This document shows positions 45,245-54,656 of a stretch of 64,000 nt of DNA, piece after piece. The stretch's first letter is position 1; the number at the start of each line of letters is the position of its first letter. A model generated the notes under the pieces. It had not been told where the DNA came from. It saw nothing but the letters and a program-made list of their open reading frames with translations, and made no database searches. The stretch comes from Draconibacterium sediminis (GTDB taxonomy: Bacteria > Bacteroidota > Bacteroidia > Bacteroidales > Prolixibacteraceae), in assembly GCF_000949475.1 (NCBI RefSeq), contig NZ_JRHC01000003.1, positions 62,001 through 126,000 on the forward strand, given 5' to 3'. A program made the translations under genes and the position numbers.

Positions 45245-46309
45245 TTAGTTCTTTTCGATCCAGTGAGCGATCCAGTCGCCAACTGCCGATGTACTTTGTG
45301 CCGGTCCTTCAGCAATGTCTTCGGTAACAAAACCTTCAGCCATTGACGCTGCAACAGCATCGCGGATCAATTTACCTTCTTCTTTCAGGTCGAAAGCATA
45401 TTCGAACATCATGGCTGCCGAAAGGATGGTTGCAATTGGATTAGCAATGTTTTTACCTGCAGCCTGCGGATATGAACCGTGGATGGGCTCGAATACCGAA
45501 GTGTGGATACCAACCGATGCAGAAGGCAGCAATCCAAGCGATCCGGTAATTACACTGGCCTCGTCGGTAAGAATATCACCAAACATGTTTTCAGTTACCA
45601 TTACATCAAAGTTCTTTGGCCACTGAATAATTTGCATTGCAGCATTATCCACAAACATGTACTCTGTTTGGATATCAGGATAATTTGGAGCCATTTCCTG
45701 GGCAACTTCACGCCATAAACGCGAGCTTTCCAATACGTTGGCTTTGTCAACCACAGTAAGTTTTTTGTTGCGTTTGGCAGCAAATTCGTAACCCAGTTTC
45801 AAGATACGCTCAACTTCTTCGCGAGTGTAAATACAAGTGTCGAAAGCCGTATTTCCATCGTCTTTACGACCTTTTTCGCCGAAATACATTCCACCGGTTA
45901 ATTCGCGGATGCAAACAAAATCAGCACCTTCAACCAATTCGCGGCGAAGTGGCGATTTGTGCAACAACGATTCAAAAGTTTCTACCGGGCGGATGTTGGC
46001 ATATAGTCCCAACTTCTTACGCATGGCCAGCAATCCCTGCTCAGGACGAACCGGCGCTTTTGGGTTGTTGTCGAATTTTGGGTCGCCAATAGCACCAAAA
46101 AGCACAGCATCCGATTTCATACACAATTCGTGCGTTTCTTCCGGATACGGATCTCCAACTGTGTCGATGGCAATGGCACCTGTTAGTGCCTCGGTGTATT
46201 CTAATTCGTGATTAAATTTATTTGCAACAGCTTTCACTGCTTTCATGGCCTGATCAACTATTTCAGGACCAATCCCGTCGCCGGGCAATAATGCAATGTT
46301 AAGTTTCAT
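45245..46309 (-). CDS. leuB: 3-isopropylmalate dehydrogenase
   Basis: This protein has 354 residues with start ATG 46309 ([17 protein letters not shown]). It is a beta-decarboxylating dehydrogenase that oxidises 3-isopropylmalate to 2-oxoisocaproate precursor with NAD+. Motifs: the substrate loop [39 protein letters not shown], and the NAD-binding [18 protein letters not shown]. It is last in the leu operon, 48 bp after the cimA-like gene. Confidence 0.96.
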   Translation of the reverse strand: MKLNIALLPGDGIGPEIVDQAMKAVKAVANKFNHELEYTEALTGAIAIDTVGDPYPEETHELCMKSDAVLFGAIGDPKFDNNPKAPVRPEQGLLAMRKKLGLYANIRPVETFESLLHKSPLRRELVEGADFVCIRELTGGMYFGEKGRKDDGNTAFDTCIYTREEVERILKLGYEFAAKRNKKLTVVDKANVLESSRLWREVAQEMAPNYPDIQTEYMFVDNAAMQIIQWPKNFDVMVTENMFGDILTDEASVITGSLGLLPSASVGIHTSVFEPIHGSYPQAAGKNIANPIATILSAAMMFEYAFDLKEEGKLIRDAVAASMAEGFVTEDIAEGPAQSTSAVGDWIAHWIEKN

Positions 46310-46357
46310 TTTCTTAAAAGTTTTCGGACACACAAAACTGCAGGTCCGAGGTCGTTT

Positions 46358-47938
46358 TTATTTTTCGTTTTTTAATTCTTCCAGTTTTGTGGAGTTGAAC
46401 TCGTTTTCAATAATGTTCAACATTCGGGTTGTTGCCAGAATTGCAGCGGCGTTCTGATCAGGATGCAAACCTTTAGTCTTAAATTCGTGATCGTTGCGCC
46501 AGGTAATAACTGTTTCAACCAGGGCATTGGTGTTACCGCCCGGAGGAATGGTTACCACATAGTCAACCAGCATCGGGAATGCTTTGTCGAGACGTTCATA
46601 AATCTTCCGCAAAGCTTTTACAAATGCGTCGTATTGTCCGTCGCCATCGCTGTATTCCTCGTAAATCTTTCCGTCAATTTCAAGCGAAACATTGGCCATC
46701 GGGCGCAAACCCATAGTGTAACTTATCGAGTAATTCACCACTTTTACACGTTGATCAAAAAGATCATTCTCCAGAACATCGGCAACAATGTATGGCAACT
46801 CGTCGCTGGTGATGGTTTCTTTTTGGTCGGCCAGTTCAATAACCTTATCGGTAACTTTTTTCAGCGATTCTTTGTCCAGCTCAATGCCAAGGTCTTCCAG
46901 GTTCTTTCTGATGTTGGCTTTGCCCGAAGTTTTTCCCAAAGCGTACTGGCGTGTCCGGCCAAAACGTTCCGGTAGCAAGTCGTTGAAATACAGATTGTTT
47001 TTACTGTCGCCGTCGGCATGAATTCCGCTACATTGGGTAAACACAAATTCACCAATCAATGGTTTGTTGGTTGGAATACGAATTCCAGAAAATGATTCAA
47101 CCAGTTTCGAAACCTTATTTAACTGAGCTTCATTCACACGGGTTTTCATTTTCAGGTGATCTTTTATGGTGGCAATAACACTCGAAAGGGGAGCGTTACC
47201 GGCACGTTCACCCAGTCCGTTAACCGTGGTGTGGATACAACGAATTCCGGCTTTAAGTGCATGAAATACGTTAGCAATGGCCAGGTCGTAGTCGTTGTGC
47301 GCATGAAAATCGAATTCTACGTCAGGAAAGCTTTCGATCATTTCGTGGCAGAAATCGTAAGTCTCGTCCGGATCGAGGATGCCTAATGTATCGGGAAGCA
47401 TAAAACGCTCCACCTTTTCATCTTTCAGGCTCGCTATCATAAAATGAACGTAGTCCTTTGAGCTGCGCATACCGTTCGACCAGTCTTCAAGGTAAATGTT
47501 TACCCTGATTCCCATTTCGTCGGCATAGTTTAGTACCTGTTTGATGTCGTCAACATGCTGTTCCGGCGTTTTCCGCAGTTGCTCGGTAACGTGTTTATAC
47601 GATCCCTTGCACAGCAGGTTAATCACTTTCCCTCCGGCTTTGGCAATCCACTCCAGCGAAATTTTTCCATCAACAAATCCAAGTACCTCAATTTTATCGA
47701 GGTGACCTTTCTGAGCCGCCCAATTCATTACCTTTTGAGTGCCTTTAAATTCTCCTTCCGACACCCTTGCCGAGGCAATTTCAATGCGGTCTACTTTCAC
47801 ATCCTCAAGCAGCACCTTGGCTACACTTAGTTTTTCCCCTTCGCTGAACGAAACCCCGGAGGTTTGTTCTCCATCGCGAAGGGTGGTATCCATAATGGTC
47901 AGGCGCTTACCTGAAATTTCTACTGCTTTGCCTGTCAT
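46358..47938 (-). CDS. Citramalate synthase / 2-isopropylmalate synthase-like (LeuA2)
   Basis: This protein has about 526 residues with ATG 47938 chosen. A GTG 33 bp upstream is in frame but lies inside a hairpin. It is of the DRE-TIM metallolyase family: [37 protein letters not shown] (metal His pair) and a C-terminal LeuA-dimer regulatory domain (about 390-510, ending before LKNEK). It shares the operon with a true LeuA, so it probably makes (R)-citramalate from pyruvate for isoleucine, or is a second isopropylmalate synthase. Sequence motifs visible by eye do not decide. Confidence 0.85.
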   Translation of the reverse strand: MTGKAVEISGKRLTIMDTTLRDGEQTSGVSFSEGEKLSVAKVLLEDVKVDRIEIASARVSEGEFKGTQKVMNWAAQKGHLDKIEVLGFVDGKISLEWIAKAGGKVINLLCKGSYKHVTEQLRKTPEQHVDDIKQVLNYADEMGIRVNIYLEDWSNGMRSSKDYVHFMIASLKDEKVERFMLPDTLGILDPDETYDFCHEMIESFPDVEFDFHAHNDYDLAIANVFHALKAGIRCIHTTVNGLGERAGNAPLSSVIATIKDHLKMKTRVNEAQLNKVSKLVESFSGIRIPTNKPLIGEFVFTQCSGIHADGDSKNNLYFNDLLPERFGRTRQYALGKTSGKANIRKNLEDLGIELDKESLKKVTDKVIELADQKETITSDELPYIVADVLENDLFDQRVKVVNYSISYTMGLRPMANVSLEIDGKIYEEYSDGDGQYDAFVKALRKIYERLDKAFPMLVDYVVTIPPGGNTNALVETVITWRNDHEFKTKGLHPDQNAAAILATTRMLNIIENEFNSTKLEELKNEK

Positions 47939-47960
47939 TTTTGTCTGTCTGTTATGTATA

Positions 47961-47987
47961 GAGGGCTTCACAATCGGTGAAACCCTC
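47961..47987 (-). repeat. Hairpin at the leuD-cimA junction
   Basis: On the minus strand GAGGGTTTCAC and GTGAAGCCCTC pair over 11 bp (one G-T) around a 5-nt loop. There is no T-run, so it may mark an RNA processing or stability site inside the operon. It also covers the alternative GTG start of the downstream gene. Confidence 0.6.
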
Positions 47988-47994
47988 CATAGAT

Positions 47995-48582
47995 TTAAGC
48001 CTGTTCAAATTCTGCTATTTGATCCTTCATTTCAACGAGGTAGTCGATATCGTCCAATCCGTTTTGCAAACAATGCTTTTTGTACGGATTGATCTCGAAA
48101 TCAGTCGACTCACCAGTAGCTGTTATGGTGAATTTTTGATTTGGAAGATCGACTTCAAAAGTTGAATCTGCATCTTTTTCTATCTGATCAAAGATTTTCT
48201 CAAGGAACTCTGGTGAAACAACAACCGGTAACAGTCCGTTGTTCAATGCATTTCCTTTAAAAATGTCGGCGAAAAAGCTTGAAACCACTACACGGAAACC
48301 ATAATCGTAGATGGCCCATGCGGCGTGCTCGCGGCTCGATCCGCTACCAAAGTTTTTACCGCCAACCAGGATTTTACCTGAATATTTTGGGTTGTTCAAC
48401 GGGAAATCAGCCTTCGGACTTCCATCGTTTTCATACCGCCAGTCGCGGAAAAGGTTATCGCCAAATCCTTTACGTTCAACTGCTTTCAGGAAACGTGCAG
48501 GAATGATCTGGTCGGTATCTACATTTTCGTAGGGCAGAGGTACTGCCGAAGTATTTATTATTGAAAATTTATCGTATGCCAT
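47995..48582 (-). CDS. leuD: 3-isopropylmalate dehydratase small subunit
   Basis: This 195-residue aconitase swivel-domain protein contains [20 protein letters not shown] and [20 protein letters not shown], the substrate-binding signature of LeuD. It pairs with LeuC, encoded immediately upstream (84-bp gap), to isomerise 2- to 3-isopropylmalate. The gap between them contains a degenerate run of GCGC- and AGAGTGCT-like words. Confidence 0.96.
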   Translation of the reverse strand: MAYDKFSIINTSAVPLPYENVDTDQIIPARFLKAVERKGFGDNLFRDWRYENDGSPKADFPLNNPKYSGKILVGGKNFGSGSSREHAAWAIYDYGFRVVVSSFFADIFKGNALNNGLLPVVVSPEFLEKIFDQIEKDADSTFEVDLPNQKFTITATGESTDFEINPYKKHCLQNGLDDIDYLVEMKDQIAEFEQA

Positions 48583-48666
48583 TTTTTACAATTTTTGCAG
48601 AGTGCTAAGAGCAGAGTGCTTAGCGATTTTTTTCGCTTCGCTCTGTGCGCTTTGCGCTGTGCGGTT

Positions 48667-50067
48667 CTACATCATTTCTCTTGGGTCAGCAATAACACCT
48701 GAAACTGCTGCTGCTGCTGCAGTTAACGGGCTGGCAAGCAAAGTACGGGCACCCGGTCCCTGGCGGCCTTCAAAGTTTCTGTTCGAAGTTGATACCGAAT
48801 ATTTACCTGTAGGTATTTTATCGTCGTTCATTGCCAGACATGCTGAACACCCCGGTTGACGCAATTCAAAACCTGCTTCCTCTAATATTGGAACAAGTCC
48901 TTCTGCTTCAATCTGGTTTTGCACTGCTTTTGATCCCGGTACCAACCATGCAGTAACGTTGTCGGCTTTTTTCTTTCCTTTTACAAAAGCGGCAAATTCG
49001 CGGAAGTCTTCGATACGGCCGTTGGTACAGCTTCCCAGGAATACGAAATCAACCGGTTTGCCTTTCATGGCATCGCCTTCGTTGTATCCCATGTATTGCA
49101 ACGATTTCTGATACGTTGTTTTATCTGTTCCTGACAAACCTTCCGATGTTGGAATCGTCTGCGAAACACCAATTCCCATTCCCGGGTTGGTTCCGTAAGT
49201 GATCATCGGCTCAATATCAGCAGCATCAAAAGTGTAATCCGTATCAAAAACTGCATCTTCGTCTGATTTTAACTCCGCCCATTTTTCCATGGCTTTGTCC
49301 CATTCTTCACCTTTTGGTGCAAACTGACGACCTTTTACGTAGTTGAAAGTTGTTTCATCGGGGGCGATCATACCACCGCGGGCACCACTTTCAATACTCA
49401 GGTTACAAAGTGTCATACGGCCTTCCATCGACAGGCTGGTGATTGCCGAACCTGCATACTCGATAAAGTGACCGGTACCACCACTGGTTGAAATTTTAGA
49501 AATAATGTAAAGAGCAATATCCTTTGCAGTTACACCTTTATCTAAAGTACCGTTAACGGTGATGCGCATTTTCTTTGGTTTAGGCTGCATAATACACTGG
49601 CTGGCCAAAACCATTTCCACTTCGCTGGTACCAATACCAAAAGCAATGGCTCCAAAAGCTCCGTGTGTAGAAGTGTGACTGTCGCCACAAACGATGGTCA
49701 TTCCCGGCTGGGTTAATCCCATTTCGGGGCCGATAATGTGCACCACACCGTGACCTTCAGTTCCCAGTCCGTGATAAACGATACCGTTTTCATCGCAGTT
49801 CTTTTTCAACATGTCAACCTGGTTGCGCGAAAGTTCGTCTTTAATCGACAGGTGCTGGTTGATAGTAGGTACGTTATGGTCGGGGGTAGCTGTGGTCTGA
49901 TCCGGACGATATACTTTCAATCCGCGGTTTTTCAATCCTAAAAAGGCAACCGGACTCGTTACTTCATGAATAAAGTGACGGTCGATATACAATACATTTG
50001 GGCCACCTTCAACCTTCTTCACCACGTGTGCATCCCAAATTTTATCAAATAATGTTTTTGCTGTCAT
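48667..50067 (-). CDS. leuC: 3-isopropylmalate dehydratase large subunit
   Basis: This protein has 466 residues with start ATG 50067 ([16 protein letters not shown]). It is an aconitase-family Fe-S enzyme: [20 protein letters not shown], and the [4Fe-4S] ligand motifs [14 protein letters not shown] and [10 protein letters not shown]. Length is typical for LeuC. It may also handle citramalate if the downstream synthase is CimA (known for LeuCD in other bacteria). Confidence 0.96.
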   Translation of the reverse strand: MTAKTLFDKIWDAHVVKKVEGGPNVLYIDRHFIHEVTSPVAFLGLKNRGLKVYRPDQTTATPDHNVPTINQHLSIKDELSRNQVDMLKKNCDENGIVYHGLGTEGHGVVHIIGPEMGLTQPGMTIVCGDSHTSTHGAFGAIAFGIGTSEVEMVLASQCIMQPKPKKMRITVNGTLDKGVTAKDIALYIISKISTSGGTGHFIEYAGSAITSLSMEGRMTLCNLSIESGARGGMIAPDETTFNYVKGRQFAPKGEEWDKAMEKWAELKSDEDAVFDTDYTFDAADIEPMITYGTNPGMGIGVSQTIPTSEGLSGTDKTTYQKSLQYMGYNEGDAMKGKPVDFVFLGSCTNGRIEDFREFAAFVKGKKKADNVTAWLVPGSKAVQNQIEAEGLVPILEEAGFELRQPGCSACLAMNDDKIPTGKYSVSTSNRNFEGRQGPGARTLLASPLTAAAAAVSGVIADPREMM

Positions 50068-50142
50068 GATTTCTTTCCATCTATTATATGGATTCAACTT
50101 TTATTCTTTTTAACACTCATTCCCCTGCTCCTTCGTCGCATT

Positions 50143-50156
50143 CCCCTTCGAAGGGG
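50143..50156. repeat. Palindrome CCCCTTCGAAGGGG at the leuA-leuC junction
   Basis: This perfect 14-bp palindrome lies in a C/G-rich patch (about 50,120-50,172) inside the 132-bp gap between leuA and leuC. It looks like a short interspersed repeat of the kind often seen in Bacteroidota spacers (recollection, unverified). Confidence 0.6.
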
Positions 50157-50199
50157 GATAAAGGGGGATGAATTGTCTACATCTTTTATCCGTATTTAA

Positions 50200-51705
50200 T
50201 TACAATGCTGCCGGTAATTTATTGATGGCATCCAAAAAGGCCTCAACCGAAGCAGTAATAATATCGGTGTGTGCACCAAATCCATGATAGATTCCGTCTT
50301 CGTATTCCACCTGCATGTGTACTTTACCAATATCATCGCTTCCGCGGGTAATGGCCTGTACCAGGAATTCCTCGATAACAACCTGACGATGAATGATCTT
50401 TTTAACCGCTTTAATGGCTGCGTCAACCGGACCGTTTCCATCCGAAGTGGCATCGAATTTTTCTCCTGAAATATTCAGACGAACTGTTGCCATTGGTTTT
50501 AAACTTTTTCCGGTAACAACCTGTAAGTAATCCAACTTAATACGGTGCTCCTTGCGCGTTGCATCGCCAACCAACAACGCGATATCGTCATCACGGATGT
50601 CTTTTTTCTTGTCGGCCAATTTCAAAAACTCTTCGTAAACTTCGTCAAGCTTTTCTTTGTCCAATTCGAAACCTAATAACTCTAAACGGTGTTTCAACGC
50701 GGCGCGGCCACTTCGGGCAGTCAATAAAATTGCCGATTCGTTGATACCCACTTCTACCGGATCCATGATCTCGTAGTTCTCGCGGTTTTTCAACACGCCA
50801 TCCTGGTGGATACCTGATGAGTGAGCAAAAGCATTACGTCCAACAACAGCTTTGTTTGGCTGAACAGGCATGTTCATTAAAGTAGAAACCAAACGGCTTG
50901 TTCCGTAAATTTTCTTAGTATTTACACCGGTTTCAATTCCCAGTGTTTTGTAATGCGTTTTCAAAGTCATTACCACTTCCTCTAAAGAAGTGTTACCCGC
51001 ACGTTCGCCAATACCGTTAATGGTAACCTCTGCCTGGCGTGCACCATTCAGGATTCCTGAAATAGTGTTCGCAGTTGCCATTCCCAAATCGTTATGACAG
51101 TGCGTTGAAATAATCGCTTTATGAATATTAGGCACGTTGTCAACCAGGTATTTGATTTTTGCACCAAATTCGTGTGGCAAGGTGTAACCGGTAGTGTCGG
51201 GAATATTTACAACCGTAGCACCGGCTTTAATTACTGCCTCAATTACGCGGGCCAGGTACTCGTTATCGGTACGGCCGGCATCTTCAGCGTAAAACTCTAC
51301 ATCTTCAACGTATTTTTTTGCGTATTTCACCGCCTCAACACCACGCTCGATAATGGCATCGGGATTTGAGTTGAGTTTGTGGTAAATATGAAAGTCAGAT
51401 GTTCCGATTCCGGTGTGGATACGACCTTTTTTGGCGTACTTGAGTGATTCGGCTGCAACATCAATATCTTTTTGTACTGCGCGGGTTAAGGCTGTAATCG
51501 TTGGCCATGTAACCGCTTTCGAAATCTCTACTACCGATTCAAAATCGCCGGGGCTCGAAATGGGGAATCCTGCTTCAATTACATCAACTCCCAATTCCTG
51601 CAAAGCTTTGGCAACTTCAATCTTTTCTACCGTGTTCAACTGGCAACCGGGGACCTGTTCACCGTCCCTCAAAGTTGTGTCGAAAATGTAAAGTCTGTCG
51701 CTCAT
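50200..51705 (-). CDS. leuA: 2-isopropylmalate synthase
   Basis: This 501-residue DRE-TIM enzyme condenses acetyl-CoA with 2-oxoisovalerate, the first step of leucine synthesis. [17 protein letters not shown] and [17 protein letters not shown] are the catalytic and metal-binding motifs. [17 protein letters not shown] and [18 protein letters not shown] follow. A C-terminal regulatory LeuA-dimer domain (about 365-500) allows leucine feedback. It is first structural gene after the attenuator. Confidence 0.95.
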   Translation of the reverse strand: MSDRLYIFDTTLRDGEQVPGCQLNTVEKIEVAKALQELGVDVIEAGFPISSPGDFESVVEISKAVTWPTITALTRAVQKDIDVAAESLKYAKKGRIHTGIGTSDFHIYHKLNSNPDAIIERGVEAVKYAKKYVEDVEFYAEDAGRTDNEYLARVIEAVIKAGATVVNIPDTTGYTLPHEFGAKIKYLVDNVPNIHKAIISTHCHNDLGMATANTISGILNGARQAEVTINGIGERAGNTSLEEVVMTLKTHYKTLGIETGVNTKKIYGTSRLVSTLMNMPVQPNKAVVGRNAFAHSSGIHQDGVLKNRENYEIMDPVEVGINESAILLTARSGRAALKHRLELLGFELDKEKLDEVYEEFLKLADKKKDIRDDDIALLVGDATRKEHRIKLDYLQVVTGKSLKPMATVRLNISGEKFDATSDGNGPVDAAIKAVKKIIHRQVVIEEFLVQAITRGSDDIGKVHMQVEYEDGIYHGFGAHTDIITASVEAFLDAINKLPAAL

Positions 51706-51760
51706 GATTTGTTGTCTATTTATGTTATTTTTCTTTTAAGCTATGTACGTATCTATCATG

Positions 51761-51791
51761 AAAAAAGCCATCCTCAATGTGAGAATGGCTT
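51761..51791 (-). terminator. Attenuator terminator of the leu operon
   Basis: On the minus strand AAGCCATTCTCA (51791-51780) pairs with TGAGGATGGCTT (51776-51765) over 12 bp with one T-G wobble around a CAT loop, followed by six T's. It lies before leuA, where a constitutive terminator would silence the operon, so it must be conditional. Confidence 0.85.
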
Positions 51792-51828
51792 CTTTATTCC
51801 AATATCGTTAATCAACACACCATTCTCA
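51780..51828 (-). promoter_or_regulatory. Antiterminator pairing of the leu attenuator
   Basis: On the minus strand TGAGAATGG (51828-51820), which begins with the leader-peptide stop codon, is exactly complementary to CCATTCTCA (51788-51780), part of the terminator 5' arm. The two structures are mutually exclusive: a ribosome at the leader stop covers TGAGAATGG and lets the terminator form, whereas a ribosome stalled on upstream Leu codons leaves it free to antiterminate. Confidence 0.82.
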
Positions 51829-51897
51829 TTTCTGTCTTGTTAGAAGAAGAATACCAATGAGGAGGTTAAGAATAGAAATGTTGATATTTTTTGTCAT
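51826..51897 (-). CDS. leuL: leu operon leader peptide (23 residues, Leu/Ile-rich)
   Basis: This short ORF upstream of leuA begins MTKNINIS and ends LLLTRQK, with ILNLLIGI between them. Eleven of 23 residues are Leu (six, codons CTT, CTC and CTA) or Ile (five), including a run of three Leu codons six residues before the C-terminus. It is placed exactly where an attenuator leader should be, 120 bp before leuA, and its TGA stop is part of the antiterminator arm. It is too small for routine gene calling. The Ile content suggests that isoleucine shortage may also relieve attenuation. Confidence 0.85.
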   Translation of the reverse strand: MTKNINISILNLLIGILLLTRQK

Positions 51898-51914
51898 TTG
51901 CTTATGATTTCCTG

Positions 51915-51922
51915 CAAATATG
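51915..51922 (-). promoter_or_regulatory. Possible -7 box of the leu operon promoter
   Basis: CATATTTG on the minus strand is one mismatch from TAnnTTTG and lies 18 bp before the leader peptide ATG. No clear -33 TTG was found, so this is only a suggestion. The rest of 51,923-52,084 is AT-rich and then holds a degenerate CAGTGAC/CAGTC-rich tract next to the OstA stop. Confidence 0.3.
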
Positions 51923-52084
51923 AAAATATTATTTTAAAATGAAAATGAAATGGGGCTTTTTTATTAAAAAAAGAAGAATAATACCGAAATGTCTGTTTTG
52001 CGTTAACATTGAAGTAACTTTTGATGAAGTCAAAAGTTTAGAGCTCAGTGGGCAGTCTCAGTTTTCAGTCGCAGCAACCAGTGA

Positions 52085-53674
52085 CTATTGACCAGTGACT
52101 TCTTCTGTTGCCTCTTCCTCAATCACCTCTTTCTTCTCAGGGCGCCAGAAAATATCTTTTTTAGAAAGCGGGCGCAGTTTTATTTTCCACTCGAAACCCG
52201 GTAATGTTTTCTCGCTATCTTCCAGTTTTAGAATTGGTTTTAACTGCCCTTCAGGTTGTTTTTGAAATGCAATGGCATCAATCTTTCCTTCTTTAAACCG
52301 TATACTGATATTGCTGCTTTCTGCTCTGTTCAGCCCGATAATGGCTTCTTTGTCGCGTGCATAATACAGGGTTTGCCCGTTACCATCCACATCAATATTG
52401 CGTAGTTTGCCGTTAACAATGTAGCCGGTCATGTCCTTGCCTTTAATCTGATCGAAGCGCCCCGAGTCCTGTTTCGAAATGATAAAACTGTTTTTCATCA
52501 TATGCATTTCGTTGGGAGCGGTAGTGTGCTGAATCATTTCAATATAGTCGGCACTGAGTTGGTGTTGCTCGCTCCAAATTACCGGGTTGCTGTGCATTTG
52601 AACCAGCGAGTCTTTGGTGAAATACATCAGCGAATCGCAAAGCCCCTGTATGTCGGTTCTGAAAAAACGAACACCATAATAGGCCATCACAATATTTTCG
52701 CCATCAATGGTGTCAGGGATACTTTTTAAGGTGTCGGCGTGCAGGAACAGGCTGTCGGCTTCGCTGTACGAAATAAAAACCGCCGAATCGGTGGCTATCG
52801 CCGTTTCTTTTGTTTCGTTGTAAATTACCTTGTTTCCCTGAATTATGGTTTGGTTTTCAAAGTCTTCGATATGTACGTTTCCCTCGGCATAACCATCGCC
52901 ATTTTCTTTATTATAGCTTATTTGTCGGGCGGTTAAAAGTTGCGTTTCGTTAAATACGCTTGGCATTTCTTTCAGATCGGCCTCGCCGGTTAGGGTGTTG
53001 TACCAACCATCTTCGGCATAAAGGGTATTCACCGAATCGCGTATGGTCGTTGGCCCTTTAAAATAGATAACCTCGGTTTGCGTATTGTAGCGCAGATCTT
53101 CGCTGTTGATGGTATACTTATCAGAGAAACCAACAACGCTGTCGGTAAAATGTGCTTCGTTATTGTCGAGGTAATATTTCCCCACTTTGCTGGTAAGTGT
53201 GTTGGTGCTGTCAACAATTTTCCCGAAACAATCGTAGTAGCCAACGTTCAGGTTCATGTCGTAATCCAGTGTGTCGGTGTAAAGCGTTACCTCGTTATTC
53301 ACCAGCTTTACATTTTTTATGGCCTGTGCAAAACTACGGTCGCCATCGTAATACACTTTTCGCGCATAAAGGTGCAGCGTGTCGCCCTTGTTAATGTGTA
53401 CGTTGCCAAAAGCATCTACGCGGTTTGATTGATCGTAAGTGTACGCGCTGTCGCAATACATCAGAATATCTTCATGCTTAATGATTACGTCGTTGATCAG
53501 GCGCTGGGCATTGGCAACATTTTCGCCTTGTTCCAATGTTTCAGCCTGAATGATTTCCACACGTTTCTTTTCCTGCGCGAATCCTTTTGTTGCTGTAAAC
53601 AGAAGGAAAAGGAAGAAAATTGCAGGAGTTAATTTGCGCAAAGTAGCGCTGGTATTAATACGGTAAAAAGACAT
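52085..53674 (-). CDS. OstA-like protein (LptA/OstA_2 domain)
   Basis: This 529-residue exported protein has a signal peptide ending KGFAQ. Repeated beta-jellyroll turns typical of OstA/LptA run through it: DVIIKHEDILMYCDSAYTYD, NRVDAFGNVHINKGDTLHLY, YAEGNVHIEDFENQTII and similar. The family shuttles lipopolysaccharide across the periplasm. Its start overlaps the MoxR stop by 1 nt (TAATG). Context with SurA-type isomerases supports an outer-membrane biogenesis role. Confidence 0.88.
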   Translation of the reverse strand: MSFYRINTSATLRKLTPAIFFLFLLFTATKGFAQEKKRVEIIQAETLEQGENVANAQRLINDVIIKHEDILMYCDSAYTYDQSNRVDAFGNVHINKGDTLHLYARKVYYDGDRSFAQAIKNVKLVNNEVTLYTDTLDYDMNLNVGYYDCFGKIVDSTNTLTSKVGKYYLDNNEAHFTDSVVGFSDKYTINSEDLRYNTQTEVIYFKGPTTIRDSVNTLYAEDGWYNTLTGEADLKEMPSVFNETQLLTARQISYNKENGDGYAEGNVHIEDFENQTIIQGNKVIYNETKETAIATDSAVFISYSEADSLFLHADTLKSIPDTIDGENIVMAYYGVRFFRTDIQGLCDSLMYFTKDSLVQMHSNPVIWSEQHQLSADYIEMIQHTTAPNEMHMMKNSFIISKQDSGRFDQIKGKDMTGYIVNGKLRNIDVDGNGQTLYYARDKEAIIGLNRAESSNISIRFKEGKIDAIAFQKQPEGQLKPILKLEDSEKTLPGFEWKIKLRPLSKKDIFWRPEKKEVIEEEATEEVTGQ

Positions 53675-54636
53675 TAAAGCAATTTGTCGATGATTTCGTC
53701 GATTGAAATATTTTCAGCTTCGGCTTTGTAGTTTTTAATAATCCGGTGCCTAAGAATAGAGGGAGCAACGGCTTTTACATCCTCAATATCGGGCGAATAT
53801 TTACCATGCAAAGCAGCATGTGTTTTCGCGCCCAATACCAGGTACTGCGATGCACGTGGCCCCGCTCCCCATTTCAGGTACTGGTTACTGATCTCTGCCG
53901 CATGTTCATTCTCCGGGCGGGTTTTTGCCGCCAGTGTAACTGCATAACGTAACACATTATCGTTTACCGGAATTTTACGGATCAAATCCTGGTAGTACAG
54001 AATTTCTTTTCCTGAAATAACTGGTTTTAACTGGGTGTTTTGTATGGTAGTTGTATTTTTTACGATGGTAATTTCGTCTTCCAGTTTTGGGTAATCGAGC
54101 CAAACCGAAAACATAAAACGGTCGAGCTGAGCTTCGGGCAGGGGATAGGTTCCTTCCTGCTCGATTGGGTTTTGCGTTGCCAGCACAAAAAACGGTTTGT
54201 CAAGCTCAAAATGTTGTCCGGCAGCAGTAACCGATTGTTCCTGCATGGCTTCCAATAGTGCCGATTGCGTTTTTGGCGGTGTACGGTTAATCTCGTCGGC
54301 CAGAATAATGTTGGCAAACAATGGCCCTTGTATGAATTTAAAATTACGTTCGTTGTCCAGAATTTCGGTACCGATAATATCCGATGGCATCAAATCGGGT
54401 GTAAACTGAATACGGTTGTACTTAAGCCCCAGAATTTTTGCAATGGTAGTTACCAGCAGCGTTTTTGCCAGCCCGGGAACACCAATCAGCAAAACATGAC
54501 CGCGGCTAAACAGCGAGATCAGTACCTGATCGATAATTGCATCCTGGCCATAGATTACGCTTGTAATTTCCTTTTTCAGGTCTTTAAATTTTCCCTGAAG
54601 TGCATCTAAGGCTTCAACGTCGTTTTTAAAATTCAT
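53674..54636 (-). CDS. MoxR-family AAA+ ATPase
   Basis: This protein has about 320 residues with start at MNFKNDVEAL (54636). Walker A is GVPGLAKTLLV, Walker B and the following helix ILADEINRTPPKTQSALLEA, and sensor 1 FVLATQNPIEQEGTYPLPEA. The C-terminal lid domain has KWGAGPRASQYLVLGAKTHA. MoxR ATPases act as chaperones for metal or substrate loading. The usual VWA partner genes are not next to it here; it is sandwiched between SurA and OstA. Confidence 0.93.
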   Translation of the reverse strand: MNFKNDVEALDALQGKFKDLKKEITSVIYGQDAIIDQVLISLFSRGHVLLIGVPGLAKTLLVTTIAKILGLKYNRIQFTPDLMPSDIIGTEILDNERNFKFIQGPLFANIILADEINRTPPKTQSALLEAMQEQSVTAAGQHFELDKPFFVLATQNPIEQEGTYPLPEAQLDRFMFSVWLDYPKLEDEITIVKNTTTIQNTQLKPVISGKEILYYQDLIRKIPVNDNVLRYAVTLAAKTRPENEHAAEISNQYLKWGAGPRASQYLVLGAKTHAALHGKYSPDIEDVKAVAPSILRHRIIKNYKAEAENISIDEIIDKLL

Positions 54637-54656
54637 AAACAAAAATTCGTGGGTTA

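Noticed and set aside
51826-51897. The leader ORF as random short ORF
   Set aside because: Considered and dismissed as chance because its Leu/Ile content, placement, stop codon within the antiterminator arm and the downstream terminator all agree.
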